Shown here one piece after another: positions 23,434 to 35,750 of a stretch of 64,000 bases of DNA (positions within the stretch are counted from its first letter, which is position 1; each line of letters starts with the position of its first letter). The translations under genes were made by a program, and so were the position numbers. The stretch is from positions 124,001-188,000 of the forward strand of contig JBEWZL010000282.1 of NCBI GenBank assembly GCA_045837725.1, read 5' to 3'. The DNA is from Vermamoeba vermiformis. Its lineage: Eukaryota; Tubulinea; Echinamoebida. The notes under the pieces were generated by a model that was given only the letters and a program-made list of their open reading frames with translations, did no database searches and was not told the origin of the DNA.

Positions 23434-25869
23434 TTATTTTTTCTTTTGCAATGAAGGCCTTATTGTAACCAAATTTGGATCTAAGCGAAGGATCTTCCAA
23501 GTGATCGCAAGCAAAATCGACCAAACCACGGCCATCCAAAATCCGAAGAAGGAATTGACGTTCTTAGGCTTCACAAACAAGAACAAAGTGACCAAGAGAA
23601 ACGCGATCCAGCCGAAAAATCCATTCTTTTCTGCGATGACGGGCTGATTGGTCTTGGCTCGGTCAATAATACGACTTTTGCGAATTAAATCGATGGCGTC
23701 TAATACAAAATGTTAATATTGACCACTATTAAAGCATTATAAAGCATTTTACCTTGTCTAAAGCCATCATAAAAATTCGAAAAATAATACCTGGAATTAA
23801 AATGAGTTAAACGGCCATTTTAAGTAATATAAGCGTTATTTACCGTAATAAACTGTTGCTTATATCACGTCTAAAAGCTTGGAAAGGACCAAGACCTCTC
23901 ACGTGACCTGTTCTGATGGATCCAGTACCCGCGTACTGGGTGCTAACTGCATCGCCGTTATCGGCGCAAATAACTCGTATTAAGTTCGTTAATCGTGTCT
24001 TATCCACTAAAATAATATTAATATTTAAATAGTAGAAAAAATAAACGTTTTCTTTACCTGTCGGGAAGTCGTTAAAATTGATGCCAAGAGCTGCTAATTG
24101 GGTAATAAATGCTTGAGCAAATAAATGCGTTTGAACGAAGTTTGTTCGGTCTAAATTATCTCTACAATTCGTTCGCGCAACTCCTTGTTGATTTTTAACG
24201 TGTTCAAAGTGGATGCCGTCGGAGGTTTGTCCGTAAAATATTCCGAAATTGTCCATAGTATCTGATATCTTGCTCCATAATAAATCGATCTTATTCATCG
24301 CTGAAAAGTACCCCAGTTCTTTGTTCAAATCGAAAGACAGATAAACAATGTTTGAATTGTTCATTTTGGTAATCATCTCTTGGAACATCTTTGCCATCGG
24401 TCCTTCGTGACTACCAGTGGTTCGAATAAGACTAATAACTATCTGTTTGCCATAGGTCTTGAGCTGATCCTCAAAATGTTTCCTAACAACCGATTAGATT
24501 AATACAAGCGGATCTAAAGTGTCAAAAAAGTGACACCTGTCAACGACCAAAAAAATGTAATTTTTACAACGTTGGTTCGGAATTTGATTCTTTAAGAGTA
24601 TATTCATAATATATACTTACTGAAAGACTTCGGCCTGTTCCTCGACTTCTTGAGTTCGCCACGCAACTCTCGGCTCGTACTTCAAATTGATTTTTTGTTC
24701 CCACAGCAACGGAATAGATCCGCGTACTTGAACGTTGCTCACAACTCGATCATTTTTAACGAGGATCTGTTCTGACTCGACGTAATTGGCGACGTATCCT
24801 ACAAACAAGGCTCAGTAAAGAAGCCAAAAAAATTAAATTTTTACCTTTTTTGTTGGATCCTCTTTTGTTGTATCGAGTTCCAGCTCTATGACGACTCCTA
24901 TATAAAATTTTAATATACGAATTCCATGTAATGTGTTAGGATCTGTACCTTCTTGAAATAATGATGTACTGAACAGAGGTCTTTTGCGGCAATGAAATTT
25001 CGTCAAATTGAACAAAGCCGTACATGACAGGTCTATTCCAGGGCCCTAGATTTTCATACGCGAATTCTTTGGTCGATAACAACTCTTTGAAGTATTCTTG
25101 CATATGTTTGTTCCAATAGAATCGCTCGTCGATCTCGTCCTTTTATCTTATAGTTAATATACTATAGTATTTATTATTTTGCATTTATGTACCTTATTAT
25201 TGTCGCTTAATCCTGCAATCCTTTGAATAGACTGAGTAATATTCAAAGAATGGCTGTAATAAAAATAGCCTGATGAAAGGATGTTCTGCAACATGCTCAA
25301 GTATTGGGTCTCTTGTTGGCTCTTTTGGAAATATAAGTACGAGTTTTTTATGTGAAAGGGAAACGCGGATGTACCTCGAGAGCGCTTAATTGTTTGCATG
25401 ACAAGGGAACGATTGCTACTGATGTGACGGATTTTACATCGTGAGCGAAATATCTGCCAAGTATTTTACTTCCGGAAACTACTACTAAATAAGGACCTGA
25501 CGATTTTTCAAAATTAATTGACAAGTTACGGATCGACACGTAAGCAAAAAAATTGCAATTAAATTGTAAAAATTACCTGCTAATAGATAAATAACACCCA
25601 ATATCGCGTCTACTGTATGGTACCGAATTGCCGCTTCTGAATCTACAAGTAAAATTTTTCGTTAGAGTTTTCGATTTTTGTCTTTCAATATAAGAGATAA
25701 AACGAGTTTAATTAAATTAATTGCATTACATACCATCGGGAATTTTATGTACAGCTTGTTTCTTGTATTTGTCGAAGCACAAGATCGGATTTGTTTCGGA
25801 CGCCACTTTCAGCACCACAGAGCTCGGGTTCTCGATGAGCAAAAGCTTTGGCAATGCCTCTTTGCTCAT
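23434..25869 (-). CDS. SAC1: SAC1-type phosphoinositide phosphatase with two C-terminal membrane helices
   Basis: About eleven short exons run from ATG 25869 (MSKEALPKLLLIENPSS) to TAA 23436-23434. SAC signatures appear in order: FYYSHSLNITQSIQR, RFYWNKHMQEYF, RSRHRAGTRYNKRG, VANYVESEQ, VRGSIPLLWEQ, the active site RTNCRDNLDRTN, QYAGTGSIRTG and NFYDGFRQDAIDL. The CX5R(T) catalytic loop keeps the nucleophilic Cys, the Asp and the Arg. The usual second Cys (C-x-D-C-L-D-R) is Asn here. Two hydrophobic helices at the C-terminus (WIAFLLVTLFLFV and FWMAVVWSILLAITW) match the ER/Golgi-anchored SAC1/SACM1L type, which dephosphorylates PI4P. Length, about 590 aa by estimate, fits the family. Confidence 0.9.
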
Positions 25870-26173
25870 TTGTGTTTATTTGTGGTTATTCTTGCTTGAT
25901 ATTAACTTTCTGCAGGCCGTAATTGTTTTGCCGTAACGGAAATTTCTTTGAACCCCGGATCGGAAGCTGAACTGACGTCAGTTTCAAAGCTATTAGTGGC
26001 AATATTGCTTATTAAGACAGTACTTGCATTCTCAAGCGAGTTGCAACTCCCTCAAAGGAGGATCCAGATCGCAACCGAATATTCGGTATTTTGAATGGCG
26101 GGCTTTTATTTTAGTTTCCTTCTTGTTTACAATTTTAAATTATTCTTCGAAATTAACAGGTTCAAAATTATTA
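25870..26173. other. Spacer between the SAC1 and mS23-like genes
   Basis: The 304 bp separate two minus-strand genes. They should contain the SAC1 promoter and the mS23-like 3'UTR. A GATC-rich motif (GGATCCAGATC) lies near 26060. No exon is supported. Confidence 0.4.
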
Positions 26174-28451
26174 TTATTTGTTTCTCTTATTGCGCTTCTC
26201 CTTTAATCGTTCCATCGCGCGAGAAGTTTCAGATGAGTACACATCCTCCAACTTGACCTTATTATTAAGAGTAGTGAACATATGAAGCAGTCTGTTCTTC
26301 TCAAGCTCGTTCATGCCCTCGTATTGGCCAGGAGTGTAGTTCATAGTCGACAACAAGCTCTTAGTCATTCGGACCAGATCTTCGTTGACCATATCGTATT
26401 CACTTTGAGTAACAGGCTTGCTATAAAATTCATATTCATATTAATATACTGCCTATTATATATTAATCTAACTTAGGACTAACCTGCTGTTTCTGACAAA
26501 TTCTCTGACTTCACCACTACCGTTGAGAAGCTCCAATTCAGTGCTAGATTTCTATTAAATATATATCGTTAGATTATAGTGCTAACATATTATACGAGTA
26601 TTATTTATGCGAGTATTATTTAAGTACCTCTAAGGGACCCAATGGACTGTTGTTCATGACCTCACGGACGCGTTGACGGTTCTCTTTCACGTAGTCGGGA
26701 ATTTCGGGGTTAGGACCATTAGTGCTGTAAGCCACGGTGCCGTCGTCTTCGTCTTCACCTTCGAGGTAGTCCAATTGCTTAGGATCGCTTTGCAAATAAA
26801 TCAAAATTAGCGATCTGATCTGCGGATCTCACGCAAAAAAATTCCTTTCCAAACCAAAGAATATAACATCAGGCATATCACATGCAATGTAGGTGCCGAG
26901 TATAATAATGCTAATACTGAAAGATTGATGTCACTGCTTTGCTTACCTAGTGTCACCGTACAAAAGTGCGGCGTCAAACATGTGTCGTTCTTTGGGGTGA
27001 TCTTGAATAAACTCCATAATCTATTTAACATTCAAAAACACCATTAGCTACCATATTAATATGATTAGTATTATAGCTAAAAGGTACCTCGGTGTGGTCC
27101 ATTTCTTCGAGTTCTTGCGTGGTGATCTTGGACGTGTCACCGACACGGAACTTCAATGAAATAATCTTTTCCAAACGCTCCCTAATTAACGTCAATAAGG
27201 TAAGTATCATATAAGCATCATTAAACCGCCAAGCTTATTCCCAAGCTTGCAGATCTAATCTGAAGTGTCACGTGTGGTACGTACTTTCGAATACGTTTTT
27301 GCTTGTCCTTGGCGAGTCTGACGGCTCTGTCATATTCCTCGTTCAATTCCGCGCGCTTTTCGTCCAAATTCTCTGGAGGAGTGTTGAACAAAAGCATAGC
27401 CTGTTACACACCAGTGTATTAGATCTCGTGAATTCACCATATTGGATATAGGCACTGTCGCCCTCTATAACATTTACAACTCGTTCATAATATTATTGAT
27501 GGTAGTATTGAGCAACGAGTGCAAAAAGTGAGCGGATCTCGGTTGGCGCGAGCGAGATCGAAAACTTACTTGTTGTTTGGAGACTTCACGTTCTGTTTGC
27601 AAAGCAGCTTCTTCGGCTTCTTTTTCTTGTGCGCAGACTGCAAATGCTTCTTCTTCGCTCAAGCCCTTCTTGACGAGCTCGGATTGTTTTGAAATGAAAA
27701 TTTCAACGGGATGTTGGTAGTAACGCATTTCATCTGTGTCCAATTGTGTTATTATATTATCGAATAATTTAGTGATTATTTTTGAACAATTCTATGGCTA
27801 TTAGCGAAACCTAATGGCCAGATCCAGATTTCAAAATAAAATAATCAATAATTTTTTGCTTGCGTCTGTTACGCCAATTTTCTCGTGCATTGTCGTCAAA
27901 ATATTGTATTAATATTATTAAGTTAATTGATCGAGACACGTCTAGTATCCGTCAAATCTACATCCACTTACTTCTGTTAATAAATCTGAATGCCTTGTCT
28001 TCCTTTTCATGTGGATATTTTTCAAAATACATCTTTCTATATCTATCCTCAGGATAAACTAATACATTCTTGAGTGCTTTTTTGTTAATATATGGATGCG
28101 AGGGCATAGTCGTTTCTTCGACTGCATCCCAGAACTTGGGTCTCTTGGTAAATCCTAATTATTACATATCGTTAATAACACGTCGGTACATAATTAAGAC
28201 GGCATTATAACGCCGCTATGATTTTATTAAAATATTTACCAGATTTGTATCTATACCAAAAGTCCAAGTAGGCAAAGCTGCGTCTCCAAAAGTTTCTGAA
28301 TAATATATTAATATTTTTTTCTTGCAATATTATACGTAGCGATCAATTGTAAATGATATATATCAGGCGTGTCTGGATGCAACGATCAACTCATTATCTT
28401 TTAGTAGTCTCCTTCAATAGCACTATTAGCCATATATACTTACCGTTGCAT
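26174..28451 (-). CDS. Mitochondrial small-subunit ribosomal protein mS23-like
   Basis: About ten exons join from an 8-nt first coding exon (28451-28444, MQR) to TAA 26176-26174. The N-terminus is basic and aromatic (NFWRRSFAYLDFWYRY), compatible with a mitochondrial presequence. Next come KRPKFWDAVEETTMP, VYPEDRYRKMYFEKYPHE and VEIFISKQSELVKKGLSEEEAF. These resemble the mS23/Rsm25 pattern (x-P-x-W-x-D-V; YPED-x-R-x-x-Y-x-x-x-P; x-x-x-RQ-x-L-x-x-x-G-L-x-x-x-x-A-x). The C-terminal half is long, charged and helical (ERLEKIISLKFRVGD; RAMERLKEKRNKRNK) and extends well beyond the core family. That could be a lineage-specific mitoribosome extension. The family call rests on motif resemblance rather than strong identity. 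The start is uncertain because the first exon is so short. Confidence 0.5.
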
Positions 28452-28543
28452 TGTTGGAGCGCGTGTTATAAATAAATGGATAATTGTTCGCGAACGACCA
28501 GACAAAATTTCGTTCAGATCAGGCACGTGATGCTTTTTTTATA

Positions 28544-31500
28544 TTAGATCGGTACTACGCGTTGCGTAATTTCGGGATTCTGGTACCAATCATTGGTAAA
28601 CATTACAGCAAACAAGACATTATAGAATTGAGGATCGTAGTTGCAAGCGCGAGTGCAGTCAGGTCCAAAGTTGATCTCCAGTACTTTTGCATTCATTTCT
28701 GAATCGACCATAACATCGACGCCATACATGCCACTACATTGACTTACATCGAATTTAGACTGAGACCTATACCATATTATATTATTAGCTTATGTAACAG
28801 AAAAAAAAAGATCAGTTTTGGATCGGGTACTTTTTGATCTTGGGCACGGCAGCCAAAACACTGTTATATATCGCCTTATTAATTTTCGTTTGTACGGTGG
28901 CCCATGGGGTATTAGGGTACTGTTCTTCGAATGATTTGATGAAGTCGGTGTAGAGTAACTGAGTCATTTGATAGCGCGAGTAGTTCATGACCTATAGTAG
29001 TTAGTACCCAGATCTGCTATATAAATATAATATGAACTTACAGTAAAGTGCTTCTCGTAGTTATCAAACTCGTCGAGTGAGTATTCGACATTAGCCAAGC
29101 GGATCCAGAACATTTTGAACAAGTAGACTTCGAGAGGCTCAAGCTTAACCAAAAATATTTTCGTTAGTACTATTAAGGCAATTATATCGCTTATTACTTA
29201 CAGATCTAACCATTACGATGTATCTTAAGTCGAATTTTCGTTTGTTGTACAAAGTAGGGTTAATGTAAATTGAAGCCAATTTCGGACCGCTCTCCGCAAG
29301 ACGAATAATTTCCATTAAATTTCGAGAGACCGTAATTTCAATGCCTCGAGCCAAGTTCCATGGCTTAACGATCCAAACGTTGTTTTTCTGACCGACAACG
29401 TCTTCGCGATCCAAAAAGTGACCAGTGAACTGAGGCAAGAGTTTGTCGAGGTCGTAGCTCGGAGAAATCCACTCGTGGCACAAATCTCCGAAGTAGTCTT
29501 CGAGGGTCTCAACGAGTAAGTGTTTGTAAGTAATAGCGTTCTCATTGGGGAATTGATTCAACATCAACGGTGCGTCGGATCTGGATGCGATCAGTACGTT
29601 TCGGCAAGAATGAGAGTTCTACTTACTGTTTTCCTAAAGCGTGCTTCAAATGGTCCATATTTCCAATATCTTTAGTTTGGTACCACAAAATGTCCGCTTC
29701 ACTAGGGTCGTGTACGATCTAAAATTCGATCAGCTTCTTGATCAACCCAGAAACGAAATAAAATACTCACCTCAAACTTATCATACTTCAAGAAGTTGTT
29801 GACAAGATCTGTATCAGCGAATACTTTCAATTTTCTGCCTAATTCAGGCTTCTTAGATTCAGAATGCATCTTCAGCTCTCTGGTCAAGTCGAGCGACTTT
29901 TTGACTATAAGAGAGCATTAGATGAGACCGTTATTGCTATGAAAATGTTACCTTTCTCGGCTTTAGCCATGAGAGAAGTCTTATGGGCTTGGAAAGCATT
30001 AATCAACTTAGATTTCACCGCGTCAGTGTCAACCTCGACACCACGTTGCGCGAAGTGTTCTGAGAGCACATAAAGCTTGGCTTCTCTTTCAAGTTCAGTG
30101 GTCGTTCCATGCACGTAGTCTCGTGTAATGAGATCGCCTTCCTCGATAGCTGTTTCGGGCCAGATCAACGAATAGGCAGTTTGGTTGTCCAAGTACAAGA
30201 AGTTGGTGCAGCGCATGTTCGGCTCATCGCTGTGATTGATACGCGAACCCAATTCATCCATAACATCTGCATTAGTGTTAGTAAGCGTATTGAAGTGAGT
30301 TCTTATTGTACGTACACCAAACCAAGATTTCACCGCCGTTCGGATCCGTGACACGATAGCTCTTGGAGCTGTACCACATAGTCTCAACCACTTTTTCAAT
30401 GCGGGCCTTCTGGTCCTCGCTTTCAGGGACAATGTCCAAGATATCTTCCATGCGTTGCAACAACTGAGGATGCGCGGCTAATTGTTCCTTGGCCTGTTTA
30501 GGTGTCGTGGTCCACGCGTGATCAATCAAAAAGATGTCTTCTTGTGGCTGCAGAGATCTTGTGGCAACAAGGAAGAGCTTAGGATGGGCACCTAGATGAA
30601 CGAGTTAGCAAGGTTAATGTTATTAAGAAGAGCTTACTGTCCGCATCATCTTCGCCCATCGCGAATTGGAATGCAGATCCGGCGTCGAATATTTCTTGAC
30701 GCAATTTGTTAAACAGGGGCTATAATACGATTAGACTAATGCAATTAAAGATGGTCCAATGGTACGTACTCTCCACAAGGCCTGAGGAATGTTGTAAAAG
30801 TCCAATTGAGATTTGTGATTTGCGACAAACACGGTGAATGCCACTGCTTCAGCAGGAATGTCCTGGCATCACAAAGATAAGTATACTAGTAACATATATC
30901 AATAGTGACTTACCAAGCCACGAGCCAAGTAATCAGTGGGCAACGGATTGACAAAAAGTTTGTCGAGAAGCACGGTGACTTCATTCGTCGCGGCAATCAA
31001 ATCTTGTTCCAGTTCGGGATGCGGCGGCATTGCACCAAACCAGTCACGTGACGCGGCGACTTTATCGACCTCAGTGCCGTCAGGAGTTCCATAAATGGAA
31101 GTGAAAAATTGACGGGCAGATTCATCGGTCTTTTTCATAGGCAAAGTGCCGGTCAAATAGGACATCAATTCTTCGCCGTTCTTGAACAAATTCAATAATT
31201 GCAAGTATTTTTCGTCCTTTTCAACGTTGTACGTGTCATGGTACTGCATCGCGTTGACTTGATGAAAAGCCAAAACGGATTTGTTAGCAAAGTACAAAGA
31301 CTCAAATGGCACTGACGAGTCCAAATCGGTCAAAATCTAAAAATAGATCTCGTTAGTTTTCCTTTTTAGGAAATGATGCAAATGGTTTTGACTTACGACA
31401 TCGAATTGTTCCAAAAAAGGCAAAATATTGAACTCTTCTTCAGGCACCAATTCAAAAACGCTCTTTAAAATTTCAGCGTGCTGGTGCTCTTCTTTAGTGA

Positions 31501-32625
31501 CGTCATGCAACGGATGAACTCGGCCGTGCTTTTCAGTGAAAAAGCAGTGCGCGTGGAGTTTGAGCAAAAATCGGTATCTCTTCGGATCATTGAACGGAGC
31601 ACGTGACTTGAGCTCAATTAATTGGTTGATAATCTCCGCGTTGTTAAGAAAGCTCTTTTCTTGAACTGACGGGCAGATCAACACTGTTGTTAATTGCGGA
31701 TCTTTAGCCTCGCTGAGGTACTTCCTAAAAAATTCCTATAAGCCACCCAAAATTACTAATAATAGTAATATTCTTACTTCTTAACGTATTCGCCGTTAAA
31801 GGGCAAGCTGTTCTTAATGTAGCGCGAAAAGAACAACGGGAATCGATGTTCTGAAACGGAGCAGCTGTCACATCCGTACATGCAATGGCCAACAGTAAAT
31901 ACATCCTTAACTATAATGCCATGAGTATAAAGTTTTATATAAAGCATTGTTATAGTTACCTTTGTAAGGGAACACTTCTTGAACGGCACCTGATCAGCGG
32001 ATCGCGAGTCAAAGGCAATAAAATTAAATAGAGAAAATTGCAAACTAATAATAATAGTAAAAAGGATACGGAAAAACTTCCATTGAGCCAAGCCAAAGCT
32101 ATAAGTTTTCGAGGACGTCAACAAAATAATTATCTTGGTGCCATCTGGTTCAGCCCAAACTTCCTTCATAATATTTAATTCGTTCATTACTTGCACATCG
32201 ACGGGCTTATTGACTTTTAATTTGCTGAAGTAGTCAGCCATCTTTTCGCCGTCGGTGTTCCATGGATAAACGAACTGACCCAATAAAATTTTTCAGTAAA
32301 ATCCAGATCGCATTTTAAATAGGTTATTTATGCGTAAACGATGTAATAAAATGCATATGAATTTAATAAATTATTACGTACCACTTTGGTTCGGATATTT
32401 TCAATAAAAGGTGAAATGGATTCGACCTAGGGTTAGACACATGTTAGCTCCATTCGCATAGTAACATAATGATATAAAAATTAAAATTAGTGCTAAGCAC
32501 TAATAACGATTGAAAGCACGCAAAACGAGTTCGATCGAGATCTAGATCCCGCACGTCGTTTTTACCTGGCTGTAGTTCGCGTGCACAGGAACGTAGCACA
32601 CAAAGTCCTTATATTTATCCTCCAT
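28544..32625 (-). CDS. GT-B/TagF-like domain fused to tubulin-tyrosine-ligase-like protein TTLL12
   Basis: From ATG 32625 (MEDKYKDFVCYVPVHANYSQ) exons read continuously to TAA 28544. The N-terminal part of about 480 aa contains VLICPSVQEKSF, YRFLLKLHAHCFF and FNILPFLEQFDVILTDLDSS. These resemble the C-terminal Rossmann half of CDP-glycerol glycerophosphotransferase (TagF) or other GT-B enzymes (x-ILPYLEAFDVLITDYSS). From about 30862 downward the protein matches TTLL12: QEIFDAGSAF, IFLIDHAWTTTPKQA, DELGSRINHSDEPN, LLNQFPNENAIT, NVWIVKPWNLARGI, EKHFTVMNYS and VLEINFGPDCTRACNYDP, the last with the metal-binding E-x-N. The junction intron (DYLARGL to DIPAEAV) is phase 0, and no ATG is available for a separate TTLL12 start. 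If that intron is retained, the first part ends as a separate protein (VSHY stop). Confidence 0.65.
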
Positions 32626-32651
32626 ATCTGAATCACTGACTATTAAGGTCT
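32626..32651. promoter_or_regulatory. Ultra-short divergent promoter
   Basis: Only about 26 bp separate the start codon of the GT-B/TTLL12 gene (minus, 32625) from the first candidate ATG of the CHY gene (plus, 32652); it is about 61 bp if the ATG at 32687 is used. Promoter elements and transcript starts must therefore overlap each other or the coding regions. Confidence 0.5.
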
Positions 32652-35519
32652 ATGTCTCGCGTGCGGACTTCAGCATAAAAACTAAAATGAGAAAAGCCCC
32701 AGAATTCACCGAGAAAAAATTACAGCCCAACAAATTTTATTCAGAACCTTACCAGCTCATTGATAACACCACGCGCGAGTTCCTTCGCTGGACCCCCGAA
32801 CCACCAATTACCCAATAACCCTCTGTAATGTATGTCGTGACTAAAGATCTTCGTTCAAAATTAATTTGTGGTGATTAAATTCAATTAATTTTATTGAAAT
32901 AATTTGATTAATCAGTAATACGGGTAATTTACTTTGCATCGGCGTTAATTTTTAATAATTATTTTGTATTTTTTATTAATTTCTTAATTTTCAGGGATAG
33001 CAATACCCCAACCCAAACCAGTACTGCCCCGATTTCCCGCCCAAAAAGACCTCAAGCGAAACGTCAATACGTTCCAAAGACCAACAACAATAATACCAAC
33101 CCAGATCGGCCAAATAATTTTCAACGAAAGACACCCAATTCAACGGGCCCCCGTTCTGAAAATACCGATCAGACAAATGTTCAACCCAAGCCAGCTCAAC
33201 CTAAGCAACACCGCCCACCTGTAAATAAGCCCAAACAACCAAACAACAATATTCCTGAGCAACCCAAGTCGTTCCGAGTGACCATCTCAGATCTGGATCT
33301 TGGCGTGACCAGAGAACAGCTCCAAGAAACGTTCGAGACAGCTTTGAAGCTTAAAGCGTGAGTACTTATAGCCTGCAAATATAATAAGCTTAAATTTTAA
33401 TTTTGCAAATTGAAATAGGACTCGTGCTCACGTTATAAATCAAGGCCAAAAATCGACTGGCAAAGCTTGGATCGAGTTTGCAAACAAAGATGACGCATTT
33501 AGAGCTAGCCGTATGATGAATGGGTATATGATTAATGGCAAGCCTATCACTACCACCCTTATCAAGCAATCGAACATTCAAAAGCAGATCAAGCGTGAAA
33601 AACAACGTGTCGTACAAAAAGTTGTTCCGCACCAAGCTGAACTTGACCAAATTAAGGCAAAATATCCGCAAGACTTTGAACTTGTCAATGACGAGGTACC
33701 CGTGTCATTCAAAGTTTCCGTTAAGCCCCGTGATCCAGAGACTTTCCCGTACGACCTCGAGAAGTTGTTATTGAAAGTGACCTTGCCCGAGTCATATCCT
33801 ATTCAACATATGGAGGTTGATGTATTGAATGCCGATGATGAAGTTCCTCTGGGAATCAAGAGGTAAGGCCAGATCCAATTTTTACGAACAATTCGTTTTC
33901 GATTGTACGAGTATTAACATCTTTTTCCTTTTTAGGAATATTTCTTCACAAGCTGAAAAGCGAGCCCAAACGGCTTACGGAGGCAAGCCACAACTTTTGG
34001 GCGTCTTAAATTGGATCAGTATCAATATGGAAAAATTGATGGTAGATCCAAAAGCAGCCCAAAAATTCGTGCAACAACAGCATTACGTACAGCCACAACA
34101 ACCTAAAGTCGGCATCGAAATCGTGTACAATTTTATCGGTGATCCTAATGCCAAGAAAGAACACGAAGCCAAGATCCAAACAAAACCTGTCGAGCCTGAA
34201 GTCGACACTACAACCTCCACTTTGACCAATAATAACAACACTAGTAATCATACTAGCAGTGTTGAACATAGCGAGGGTGATAGTGACTCTGAGGAAGACT
34301 ACTCGGATAGCGATGATGACGCTCACTTTGACGGCCATGAACACAACGACGACGGTCTTGTCAACGTCTCGAAAGAAAAAGGACAGCAGTACCCGACGAC
34401 TACAGCGCATAAGTACGTATAAAGCGAGTATAGCACGTTATATAATATTGTACTAATGTACCGAACAGAGGCACGCAAGTTAAGCTCTTGAACTTCGAAA
34501 TGAAGAACGTAGCGATTGTCAAGTGCTATCAAATGCGATTAGTAGTCAGTTGTTCTCGTTGTCGTACGCGTGCTGAACTCGATTTGAACGCGCACCAAGC
34601 TCACAACGCCGTCTGTGGCCAATGCCACGCTGGCATGTCTGTGACACTCAGATCTGAACCAATGCACATGGCCTCGAGTATCTTAGGCTACTTAGACCTC
34701 GATGGTTGTGAAGTATTTGACGGCTTGCCTGCCAGTTACACAGTCTCGTGTTTTGAGTGCACGACCGAGACCCAGTTCAAGAACGTGCCCGTCGGTCGAG
34801 TCATTCAAGAAAAGTCCTGCCTGCAGTGCCACACTAAGCTCTCGTTGGCCTTCGAAAGGTACGCTATTAATATAAAGGATCGATATTATTACAAGTCAGA
34901 TTTATGCATCGAAAGTCATGGGCTAACAATTTTTTCACAGTTATCAATTCACCAAGATCCGTGCAGCCCCGACAGCCAAATTGAGTGCGCAAGCAATTGC
35001 GGAGCGTAAAGCTAAGAAAACTAAGCGTGCTAGTGAAGGTATTGTTCGAGGCAAGCCTTTGCCTGAAAATGGTGCTTGCAAACATTACAAGAAATCCATG
35101 CGATGGCTACGATTCCCTTGCTGCGGTCGAGGTATGTTGACTAAATCAATAAATTTCATAAAAATAATAATGGAATTCTAACGCTTAATCGATTAAATAG
35201 CGTTCCCTTGCGATCAATGTCATGACGAGCAAACTGACCACAAATGTGATTGGGCCAAGCGAATGATTTGCGGTAAGTACCTTGAATCTTTTTTGTAACG
35301 TCGGGTACTAATGTAAATATAGGCTATTGTTCGGCTGAACAACCGTACTCGAAGGATAAGCCTTGCTCAAGTTGCGGATCTGATCTGACAGGCACCGGCA
35401 AGAAATCTCGATTCTGGGAAGGAGGTAAAGGTTGCCGCGACACATCGTTATTGTCTAAGAACGATTCACGAAAATATAAGAATCCTCAACGCAAGAGCAC
35501 GAACAAAGCAAAGAAATAG
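32652..35519 (+). CDS. RRM-RWD-CHY zinc-finger protein, probable RNA-associated
   Basis: Well-supported exons are 32995-33357, 33419-33862, 33936-34412, 34469-34858, 34941-35131, 35201-35272 and 35323-35519. The first exon is uncertain (about 32652-32825; the N-terminal reading is Pro/Asn-rich and needs a tiny 5' exon). Order: a low-complexity Asn/Pro/Lys N-terminus; an RRM-like fold (FRVTISDLDLGVTREQLQ, then GKAWIEFANKDDAFRA); an RWD-like segment (FPYDLEKLLLKVTLPESYP); an acidic stretch (SDSEEDYSDSDDDAHFD); a cysteine-rich part with repeated CxxC pairs; and a C-terminal CHY zinc finger (ACKHYKKSMRWLRFPCCGRA, CDQCHDEQTDHKCDWAKRM). The tail is basic. CHY fingers occur in Pirh2-type ligases and in RRM-containing proteins of fungi and amoebae. 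I would not assign ligase activity because no RING follows. Confidence 0.75.
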
Positions 35520-35750
35520 CCAGATGCAGATCTAATAAATTTGCCAGCTTAGCCACACATCACTCCTATAATTTTATTAATATCCATGGTGTCGACCAAG
35601 CATTTCCACCCCCTCCCATAGTGACCGAGCCGCCGGGCGAGCTTGATCTGGTACTTCGAATTAGATGCATAGAAACTCTAAAGGTACTTTATAAACTATT
35701 TCTATTGTACATGTTAAATATTCATGGTGGTATTATGCCTTGGCGGTTGC

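Noticed and set aside
28735-28760. GTAAGT...GTAG segment of 14 nt that looks like an intron in TTLL12
   Set aside because: It is far too short to splice. Reading through keeps the frame (SKFDVSQCSGMYGVD) and matches the family.
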